A stretch of 5,855 bases of DNA from Bacteroidota bacterium (GTDB taxonomy: Bacteria; Bacteroidota; Bacteroidia; Bacteroidales; UBA10428): NCBI GenBank assembly GCA_017860375.1, contig JAGDMB010000174.1, positions 1 to 5,855 of the forward strand, in the 5' to 3' direction. Position 1 is the stretch's first letter, and each line of letters begins with the position of its first letter. Shown here one piece after another: positions 1 to 5,329 of this stretch. Position numbers and translations under genes: made by a program. Under the pieces are notes generated by a model, which saw only the letters and a list, made by a program, of their open reading frames with translations, was not told the origin of the DNA and made no database searches.

Positions 1-502
1 TGACTTGCGTTGAATTCCGGTAAACCTTGTATCTTCTGGACATCTGTAATCCGGGTGTCAGTGAAGTCTCAACCTGACTTCTCGCATATATCACAACCGA
101 ATCAGCCGTTGCGGCCTCTGTTGTATAAGTATAGGGGCCCCATGCCAGATGCGGAGGAGGAGGCCAGTTCCATTTGCTTTGCGGTGCAGGCCAGACTTTG
201 TAGCCACCATAACCCGAAGAACTCCCCCATGGACCGTTCACATTGTCATCCGGATCATAGATTTCTCCAAGCTGGTCAGGATTAATCCACATATATTCAT
301 CATCCGGCATTCCGTAATACAATACGCGGCCTCCAAGTTCAGGGACGATGACCAGCTGAATGTATGCATTCTCAACCACAAGGCATTGCCAGCCCCAGTC
401 GTTATAATTGTCCACGGTATCAAGTGTTACCTCACTGCCCTGGGCAAAACCTGCCAGGCCAAAGGCACAACCCATCAATAAAAGCGTAAATCTTCTGTAC
501 AT
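1..502 (-). CDS. Secreted DUF4380-like protein, C-terminus beyond window edge
   Basis: Reading the minus strand from an ATG at 502 gives 167 open codons running off the left edge, so only the N-terminal part is visible. Residues 1-20 look like a signal peptide: Y-R-R, then a hydrophobic stretch ending in AGFA, with probable cleavage before Q21. This places the protein outside the inner membrane. A Cys at residue 12 is a poor lipobox, so a lipoprotein is less likely. The mature part contains VPELGGRVLYY (53-63), GGYKVWPAPQ (99-108) and WNWPPPP (111-117). From memory, this combination marks DUF4380-type proteins, which have a galactose-mutarotase-like beta-sandwich fold and no established reaction. 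A role in carbohydrate handling would be inference only. The gene is divergent from the dehydrogenase operon and has its own candidate promoters. The coding call is firm because of the intact frame, signal peptide and motifs; the family name is less certain. Confidence 0.8.
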   Translation of the reverse strand, partial: MYRRFTLLLMGCAFGLAGFAQGSEVTLDTVDNYNDWGWQCLVVENAYIQLVIVPELGGRVLYYGMPDDEYMWINPDQLGEIYDPDDNVNGPWGSSSGYGGYKVWPAPQSKWNWPPPPHLAWGPYTYTTEAATADSVVIYARSQVETSLTPGLQMSRRYKVYRNSTQV

Positions 503-558
503 AATCGGTAAAAATATAGTTCTTATTAAAAGGATGAATAATTCCAGACCAGGAGCAG

Positions 559-588
559 TAAAGGTAAGGAATATTTTTACGAATCAAT
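559..588 (-). promoter_or_regulatory. Candidate proximal promoter for the DUF4380-like gene
   Basis: On the minus strand TACCTTTA (566-559) fits the Bacteroidetes -7 box TAnnTTTG except for the last base. ATTG (588-585) lies 18 bases upstream as a weak -33 box; the usual spacing is about 19-21. Transcription would start roughly 50 bases before the ATG at 502. It competes with the more distal candidate at 599-628, and neither is proven. Confidence 0.3.
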
Positions 589-598
589 GTTCCGTGCA

Positions 599-628
599 TA
601 AAGATATAAATATCAACTGATTTTCAAA
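599..628 (-). promoter_or_regulatory. Candidate distal promoter for the DUF4380-like gene
   Basis: On the minus strand TTTG (628-625) is followed after 18 bases by TATCTTTA (606-599). This matches the Bacteroidetes sigma consensus TTTG / TAnnTTTG with one mismatch and slightly short spacing. It would give a leader of about 90 bases. The -33 box is better than in the proximal candidate. Such boxes arise by chance in AT-rich DNA, so confidence is modest. Confidence 0.35.
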
Positions 629-663
629 TACTTATTCATATTCCGCTGAAATTTTTATTCTCC

Positions 664-676
664 TTTGTTGAACAAA
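664..676. repeat. 13-base palindrome, possible operator
   Basis: TTTGTT-G-AACAAA is a perfect 6-base inverted repeat around one central base. It lies between the two divergent promoters, roughly 70-80 bases upstream of the likely minus-strand start and about 100 bases upstream of the likely plus-strand start. Symmetric sites like this often bind dimeric regulators. A match this short can also arise by chance in AT-rich DNA. Confidence 0.3.
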
Positions 677-694
677 TTGCTTTCATTTTCATTT

Positions 695-726
695 ATTTTA
701 CGGGTCATCGCTATCCCCGTTAAAAT
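695..726. repeat. Imperfect hairpin or dyad upstream of the E2 promoter
   Basis: The left arm ATTTTACGGG (695-704) pairs with the right arm CCCGTTAAAAT (716-726). This gives ten base pairs with one bulged T at 721 and an 11-base loop. The outer part is A/T and the inner part is four G/C pairs. It sits just upstream of the candidate E2 promoter, so a DNA operator for the dehydrogenase operon is more plausible than a terminator, since no gene ends here. Confidence 0.4.
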
Positions 727-742
727 TCAGCCAGGGCAAAAT

Positions 743-779
743 TTTGACAAGGATAAGTAAAGCCGAATTTGTATATTTA
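743..779 (+). promoter_or_regulatory. Candidate promoter of the E2-E1-flavodoxin operon
   Basis: TATATTTA (772-779) resembles the Bacteroidetes -7 box and would start transcription about 23 bases before the E2 ATG. The nearest upstream TTTG (743-746) is 25 bases away, which is longer than usual. An alternative -7 box, CGAATTTG (764-771), lies 17 bases from that TTTG but matches less well. A promoter is expected here because the upstream gene is divergent, but the exact boxes are uncertain. Confidence 0.35.
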
Positions 780-809
780 CGTACCAATTAACACTGAAAA
801 CAAAACCGA

Positions 810-2111
810 ATGTCAGTCTTTAATGTAGTCATGCCCAAAATGGGCGAAAGCATCCAGGAAGCTACTATTACCCGCTGGTTAAAACAGGCTGGAGATAAAG
901 TGGAAGAAGATGATATTTTGCTTGAGATCGCAACCGACAAGGTCGATTCAGAAATTCCTTCACCGGTCGCGGGCGTGATCGCCAGCGTGTTGTTCGAAAC
1001 GGGCGCAAAGGTGCCGGTCGGAGAAGTGATCGCGGTGATCAACCTTGAAGGCACTCTCCCTGATGCAACCGCCGGGTCTGCCGGGGCGAAAAATGCCGGT
1101 ATGCCTTCCGCGAAAAAAGAGGAAAAAGAGGAAAAAGCCGAAGAAAAGTCAGGTAGCAAGGGAATTCCTGTCACCAGTTCTACGGGAAGATTCTATTCTC
1201 CCCTGGTACAAAGCATTGCCCGAAAGGAAAATATCTCTGCTGCAGAACTTGATGGAATCAAAGGCAGTGGAAGGGATGGAAGGGTAAGAAAACAGGATGT
1301 TCAGTCCTTCCTGATCACCCGGGATAAAGGGAGCCTTCCGTCTTCCGCACCATCTGCGCCGGCAAAAACCGCAATACCTGTGGCCTCCGTTCCTTCGATG
1401 GCAGGAGATCAGATTGTAGTGATGGACCGCATGCGAAAGCTTATCGCTGAGCATATGGTATATTCCAAACAGGTTTCACCTCATGTTTCGGGTTTTGTGG
1501 AAGCGGATGTCACGCAGCTTGTTTTATGGCGTAACCGGATGAAGGATGATTTTCAAAAGCGGGAGAACCAGAAGCTTACGTATATGCCCGTTTTTATTGA
1601 GGCGGTTGCCAGGGCGCTAAAGAAATACCCGGGTGTAAATGCATCCGTCGACGGGGATAAGATCATTCTAAGGAAAGCCATTAATATTGGAATTGCAGTA
1701 GCCCTTCCCTCCGGCAACCTTATCGTACCGGTGATCCGGAATGCTGACCAGAAGAGCCTGGTGGGACTTGCCCTTGAAATGAACCGCCTCGCTGAGGATG
1801 CCCGCAACAATAAACTGAAACCGGATGATATTCAGGGAGGCACTTTTACCATTACGAATTTTGGCACCTTCCGCAACATAACCGGCACACCGATCATCAA
1901 TCAGCCGCAGGTTGCCATACTGGCTACCGGAACCATTGAAAAGAAGCCTGCCGTACTTGAAACGCCTACCGGAGATGTGATTGCCATCCGGCATAAGATG
2001 ATCTTATCCCTGTCGTATGATCATCGCGTGGTAGATGGTGCGCTTGGCGGATCGTTCCTGCGCCATGTTGGCGATCTGCTGGAAGAATTCGACGGAAGCC
2101 GTACACTGTAA
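810..2111 (+). CDS. Dihydrolipoamide acyltransferase (E2) of a 2-oxoacid dehydrogenase complex
   Basis: This 433-residue protein forms the core of the cytoplasmic complex. It takes the acyl group from E1 on a lipoyl arm and passes it to coenzyme A. Residues 3-80 are one lipoyl domain, with the lipoylated lysine at K44 in ATDKVDS. Residues 81-125 are a flexible linker rich in Ala, Lys and Glu. Residues 127-168 are the peripheral-subunit-binding domain (SPLVQSIARKENI, then GSGRDGRVRKQDV). After a second Ala/Pro/Ser linker, the catalytic domain runs from about 202 to the end, with TFTITNFG (345-352), PIINQPQVAIL (361-371) and the active-site H405 in DHRVVDG. All three domains are intact and the length is normal. 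It lies 29 bases before E1, so the two are surely co-transcribed. The fused E1 partner favours a branched-chain or broad 2-oxoacid complex, but acetyl transfer cannot be excluded. The ATG at 810 is chosen because the lipoyl domain begins at once; it has no Shine-Dalgarno sequence. Confidence 0.95.
   Translation: MSVFNVVMPKMGESIQEATITRWLKQAGDKVEEDDILLEIATDKVDSEIPSPVAGVIASVLFETGAKVPVGEVIAVINLEGTLPDATAGSAGAKNAGMPSAKKEEKEEKAEEKSGSKGIPVTSSTGRFYSPLVQSIARKENISAAELDGIKGSGRDGRVRKQDVQSFLITRDKGSLPSSAPSAPAKTAIPVASVPSMAGDQIVVMDRMRKLIAEHMVYSKQVSPHVSGFVEADVTQLVLWRNRMKDDFQKRENQKLTYMPVFIEAVARALKKYPGVNASVDGDKIILRKAINIGIAVALPSGNLIVPVIRNADQKSLVGLALEMNRLAEDARNNKLKPDDIQGGTFTITNFGTFRNITGTPIINQPQVAILATGTIEKKPAVLETPTGDVIAIRHKMILSLSYDHRVVDGALGGSFLRHVGDLLEEFDGSRTL
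1119..1136 (+). repeat. Tandem 9-base repeat in the E2 linker
   Basis: GAGGAAAAA occurs twice in perfect tandem, in frame, coding Glu-Glu-Lys twice (residues 104-109). Another Glu-Glu-Lys follows at 111-113. It lies in the flexible linker between the lipoyl and subunit-binding domains, where changes in length are tolerated. Copy number may vary between relatives. Confidence 0.7.
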
Positions 2112-2140
2112 ATGAAGAAAAGCATTAATACATAAAACCC

Positions 2141-4183
2141 ATGGAAGTTCCCAAACGATACGGTATTAAGAAAACCGAAAAAGATACACTGGCCCGGTGG
2201 TTTTATTTATTGGTCCTTGGCCGGACACTGGATGACCGTGCCCCGAATTACCTGAAACAGGCTATCGGATGGTCGTATCATGCCCCCTATGCCGGACATG
2301 ACGGTATTCAGCTGGCCATCGGACAGGCATTCGACCGGTCGACCGACCATCTTTTCCCTTATTACCGCGACATGCTTACCGCAATATCCGCGGGTATAAA
2401 TGCCGAAGAGATCATCCTGAACGGTATTTCCAAAGAAACGGATATCTCCAGTGGCGGACGTCATATGTCCAATCATTTTGCCAAACCCAACTGGAACATC
2501 CACAATGTTTCGTCCTGCACAGGCAGCATGACACCACAGGCAGCAGGTGTAGCCAGGGCTATGAAGAAATACAAACACAAGGGCGTTGTCATCTCCTCGG
2601 AGGGTGAATCATCGGTCTCGGAAGGATATGTTTACGAAGCCATTAACGGTGCGTCAAACGAGCAGTTGCCGGTAATATTTGTTATTCAGGATAACGGGTA
2701 TGGTATATCCGTACCGAAAGCAGATCAGACGGCCAACCGCAAAGTCGCCGATAATTTTACCGGGCTGAAACACCTTCGGATCATTCATTGCAACGGGAAG
2801 GATGTCTTTGATTCCATGAATGCCATGGCGGAAGCAAAGGACTGGGCAATTAAAAACCAGAAACCTGTTATTGTGCAGGCCAACTGCGTGCGCATTCATT
2901 CCCATTCCAATTCCGACCGCCATGATTTGTACCGGGATGACTATGAATTAAATTATGTAAGTGAATATGATCCGCTTGGAAAATTCAGGCGTATGCTGAT
3001 CCGGTATAATCGCTTTACCCCGGCAGAACTTGTTGAAATAGAAGAAAAGGTTAAGCAGGAAGTAAAAGAAGCGCATAAAAAAGCGCTGGCTGCCCCTGAT
3101 CCATCGCCCGACTCAATTTTTGATTTCGTGACTCCCCGGCCCTACCAAAGTGAAAAATATCCCCAGGGAATCCACTCTTTTGACGGGCCCAAAAAGAAAC
3201 TGATCGAGGCGCTCAATGAAACCCTGAAGGCGGAATTCAGGCATAATCCCGATACCTTCCTCTGGGGCCAGGATATTGCCAACAAGGAAAAGGGGGGGAT
3301 TTTCAATGTCAGCAAAGGCATGCAGAAGGAATTCGGCAAAGAGCGGGTGTTTAATGCCCCGATTGCCGAGGATTATATTATGGGGACGGCCACCGGTATG
3401 ACACGTTGGAACAAAAAGATCAGAGTGGTTGTGGAAGGTGCTGAATTTGCCGATTATTTCTGGCCTGCCATGGAGCAATTTGTGGGGGCCACGCATGAAT
3501 ACTGGAGATCAAAAGGACAATTCTCTCCCAATGTCACCGTCCGGCTTGCCTCCGGAGGGTATATCGGCGGTGGATTGTACCATTCGCAAAATATTGAAGC
3601 GGTGCTTACCACCTTTCCCGGTGTACGGGTTGTATGTCCTTCCTTTGCCGATGATGCGGCCGGTTTGCTGAGGACCAGTATGCGGTCTGAAGGACTGACA
3701 CTTTTCCTGGAACCCAAAGCCCTTTACAATGCACCCGCAGCAGCAACCCCCATACCGGATGATTTTGAGGTGCCTTTTGGAAAAGCCCGTATCCGCCGTG
3801 AGGGGAAAGATCTGTCGGTGTTCACATACGGGAATACCACCCATTTTTGCCTTGAAGCGGCGGAGAAAATTGAGAAGGAAACCGGAGCCGGCGTTGAGGT
3901 CATCGATCTTCGTTCCTTGTCCCCCCTTGACAAAGATACCCTCCTTGCTTCCATAAAGAAGACAGGCAAGGCTTTGATCGTGCATGAAGACAAAGTTTTC
4001 GGAGGATTTGGCGGCGAGCTTTCAGCCCTTATCATGGAAGAAGCCTTTGAATTTCTCGACGGACCCGTAAAACGTGTGGGATCAACCTTTACACCAGTTG
4101 GTTTTAACCGGATCTTTGAAAAAGCCATCTTACCCAACACGGACAAGATCCTTGCCGCAATCCGTGAATTGCTTGATTATTAA
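2141..4183 (+). CDS. 2-oxoacid dehydrogenase E1, alpha and beta fused in one chain
   Basis: This 680-residue cytoplasmic enzyme decarboxylates a 2-oxoacid with thiamine diphosphate and transfers the acyl group to the lipoyl arm of E2. Residues 1-320 are the alpha half: YRD (75-77), GGRHMSNHF (105-113), the diphosphate/metal motif (152-185), and a phosphorylation-loop-like HSNSD (255-259) followed by YR. After a short linker, the beta half runs from about 350: PIAEDYIMG with the cofactor-activating E410, YHSQ with H481, and a C-terminal domain containing HEDKVFGGFGGE (615-626). Alpha and beta are separate chains in many bacteria; this single-chain form is known in Bacteroidetes. GGRHMSNHF resembles branched-chain E1 (GRQMPVHY), so branched-chain 2-oxoacids are the likelier substrates. 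The canonical GDG...NN motif reads GES (155-157)...DN (184-185): Asp is replaced by E156, while the ligand N185 is kept at normal spacing. A G7 run at 3292-3298 does not break the frame. The flavodoxin starts 17 bases downstream. Confidence 0.93.
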   Translation: MEVPKRYGIKKTEKDTLARWFYLLVLGRTLDDRAPNYLKQAIGWSYHAPYAGHDGIQLAIGQAFDRSTDHLFPYYRDMLTAISAGINAEEIILNGISKETDISSGGRHMSNHFAKPNWNIHNVSSCTGSMTPQAAGVARAMKKYKHKGVVISSEGESSVSEGYVYEAINGASNEQLPVIFVIQDNGYGISVPKADQTANRKVADNFTGLKHLRIIHCNGKDVFDSMNAMAEAKDWAIKNQKPVIVQANCVRIHSHSNSDRHDLYRDDYELNYVSEYDPLGKFRRMLIRYNRFTPAELVEIEEKVKQEVKEAHKKALAAPDPSPDSIFDFVTPRPYQSEKYPQGIHSFDGPKKKLIEALNETLKAEFRHNPDTFLWGQDIANKEKGGIFNVSKGMQKEFGKERVFNAPIAEDYIMGTATGMTRWNKKIRVVVEGAEFADYFWPAMEQFVGATHEYWRSKGQFSPNVTVRLASGGYIGGGLYHSQNIEAVLTTFPGVRVVCPSFADDAAGLLRTSMRSEGLTLFLEPKALYNAPAAATPIPDDFEVPFGKARIRREGKDLSVFTYGNTTHFCLEAAEKIEKETGAGVEVIDLRSLSPLDKDTLLASIKKTGKALIVHEDKVFGGFGGELSALIMEEAFEFLDGPVKRVGSTFTPVGFNRIFEKAILPNTDKILAAIRELLDY

Positions 4184-4200
4184 AAATTAATGTTCAATAT

Positions 4201-4779
4201 ATGAGCAAGATAGCTTTATGTTACAGTTTTAACACCAACAAGACCTCACTGGCCGCCAAAAAGATCGCCGAAGCTTTCGGTAAGGATCGGGTTGAACTGG
4301 TAAACGCGGAAGACATTACGCCGGAAAAGTTCCTATCCTATACGGAATATATTATGGGCGTACCCACCTGGTTTGATGGTGAGCTTCCCAATTACTGGGA
4401 TGAGTTCATACCCGCACTGGAGGACCTTGATCTGAAAGGGAGGAAATTTGCATTATTTGGGAATGGCGACCAGAAGGGATATCCTGAAAACTTTGTGGAT
4501 GGAATCGGTATAATGGCGGCCGTGCTTGAAAAATGCGGAGGCACATTGATCGGAACTACTTCAGTGGATGGGTATTCCTTTGAACGATCGAAAGCATGTC
4601 GCGGTGATAAGTTTGCCGGACTGGCGCTTGATTTCGAGAACCAGGGGAAGCTGATAAACCAGAAAATAACGGACTGGGTGGATCAGCTGAAGAAGGAGTT
4701 TCAAGTACAGCTCCAGGAACCAAGAGCAAAGAACAAAGAGCAAAGACAAAAGAATAAAGACAAAAGATACAAGAAATAA
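4201..4779 (+). CDS. Long-chain flavodoxin with an added basic C-terminal tail
   Basis: This is a small FMN-binding electron carrier of the cytoplasm, typically a low-potential substitute for ferredoxin. It shows the flavodoxin order: a phosphate loop SFNTNKT (9-15), GVPTWFDGELPNYW (53-66) with W57, and GNGDQKGYPENF (87-98) with Y94. W57 and Y94 are where the FMN-stacking Trp and Tyr lie in classical flavodoxins. The inserted region near residues 119-140 makes it the long-chain type. The phosphate loop lacks the usual Gly of TGxT, which I believe is shared by Bacteroidales relatives. The normal fold ends near residue 167 (DQLKKEF). Residues 168-192 are an extra tail of Gln, Lys, Asn, Arg and Glu, coded by a purine-rich repeat. 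The gene starts 17 bases after E1 stops, so it is probably co-transcribed with the dehydrogenase. Family is certain; the redox partner is not shown. Confidence 0.92.
   Translation: MSKIALCYSFNTNKTSLAAKKIAEAFGKDRVELVNAEDITPEKFLSYTEYIMGVPTWFDGELPNYWDEFIPALEDLDLKGRKFALFGNGDQKGYPENFVDGIGIMAAVLEKCGGTLIGTTSVDGYSFERSKACRGDKFAGLALDFENQGKLINQKITDWVDQLKKEFQVQLQEPRAKNKEQRQKNKDKRYKK
4721..4776 (+). repeat. Degenerate purine-rich 7-base tandem repeat at the flavodoxin 3' end
   Basis: The stretch is built from variants of CAAAGAR (for example CAAGAG, CAAAGAA, CAAAGAG, CAAAGA, CAAAAGA), with almost no T on the plus strand. It covers the last codons of the flavodoxin up to its stop. Similar CTTTGCTCTTTGTT-type arrays are, from memory, scattered between genes in Bacteroidetes. 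Here one seems to have run into the coding sequence and supplied the tail. The hydrophobic frames it creates on the minus strand are by-products, not genes. Confidence 0.65.
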
Positions 4780-4843
4780 TTACGGACAACTTTCTTCCCA
4801 CAATTTCAATTATCACGATCGTTCAAAAAATAAAAAAATTCCC

Positions 4844-5329
4844 ATGAAAAAAATGTTCTTTTTATTGCTATTGCTAGGGAGTCCCTTGCTTCATGCACAG
4901 GAAAAAGTGCAGATTTATGATCCCCTTGCCGATGCCCGGTTTGACCTTCGGCAGGCAATTCTGTTGGCCGGACAGGAAAACAAACATGTGCTGGTGCAGG
5001 TTGGCGGGAACTGGTGTCCATGGTGTGTAAAACTGCACGATTTCTTTGGATCGGAAACCACAATCGACTCCATTCTTAAGGCCGATTATGTTCTTGTCCG
5101 CATCAATTACAGCAAAGAGAACAAAAATCCTGAAACCATGGCCCTTTTGGAATACCCGCAACGGTTCGGATTTCCTGTACTGGTCATATTGGATGCAGAG
5201 GGAAACCGTTTGCACACGCAGAATACAGCATACCTTGAACAGGATAAAGGATACAATGCAGAAAAAGTGAAAGGATTTTTACTGGACTGGAACCGTACTG
5301 CAGTCGATCCGCTTACCTACCCGGAATAA
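4844..5329 (+). CDS. Secreted thioredoxin-fold protein with a CPWC active site
   Basis: Residues 1-18 form a signal peptide (MKKMFF, a Leu run, then LLHA, with cleavage before Q19), so the protein acts in the periplasm or is exposed outside the inner membrane. The rest is a thioredoxin fold of the Thioredoxin_7 type: NWCPWCVKLHDFF places the redox pair at C58 and C61, and FGFPVLVILD (108-117) supplies the cis-proline P111. Both cysteines are present, so disulfide reduction, oxidation or isomerisation is expected; the direction and target are unknown. At 161 residues it is normal for a single-domain member, and there is no TlpA-type extension. It follows the flavodoxin by 64 bases that show no clear promoter or terminator, so read-through is plausible. 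The start has an A-rich leader and no Shine-Dalgarno sequence. Its last 17 bases overlap the end of the opposite-strand SRAP gene. Confidence 0.88.
   Translation: MKKMFFLLLLLGSPLLHAQEKVQIYDPLADARFDLRQAILLAGQENKHVLVQVGGNWCPWCVKLHDFFGSETTIDSILKADYVLVRINYSKENKNPETMALLEYPQRFGFPVLVILDAEGNRLHTQNTAYLEQDKGYNAEKVKGFLLDWNRTAVDPLTYPE

Larger units (their letters stand above)
503..809. other. Divergent intergenic region
   Basis: This 307-base AT-rich stretch separates the start of the secreted DUF4380-like gene (minus) from the start of the E2 gene (plus). I see no convincing small gene: the short open frames here lack a plausible start context or recognisable protein features. It contains candidate promoters for both directions, a 13-base palindrome and an imperfect hairpin, each listed separately. 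The two outward-facing genes could share a regulator bound here, but the sequence does not show that directly. Confidence 0.75.

Noticed and set aside
10..481. Plus-strand open frames at the left edge
   Set aside because: They lie antisense to the minus-strand DUF4380-like frame, which has a signal peptide and family motifs; the plus-strand products show no recognisable features.
3292..3298. G7 run inside the E1 gene, a possible phase-variation site
   Set aside because: The frame is intact on both sides, the run codes a normal Gly-Gly before the conserved beta-half sequence, and phase variation of a core metabolic enzyme is unlikely.
3509..3985. Long minus-strand frame opposite the E1 gene
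   Set aside because: The plus strand codes conserved E1 beta sequence throughout; the antisense product has no recognisable motif.
4184..4200. ATG at 4190 as an alternative flavodoxin start
   Set aside because: That frame stops after four codons; the ATG at 4201 opens directly into the flavodoxin first strand.
4556..4816. Minus-strand frame with a hydrophobic Leu/Cys/Phe-rich start
   Set aside because: It is the antisense reading of the purine-rich repeat and the flavodoxin gene; such Leu/Phe/Cys strings are a known by-product of this repeat type.
4815..4822. ACGATCGT palindrome before the thioredoxin-fold gene
   Set aside because: At eight bases it is too short to tell from chance, and it has no hairpin arms or T run that would make a terminator.
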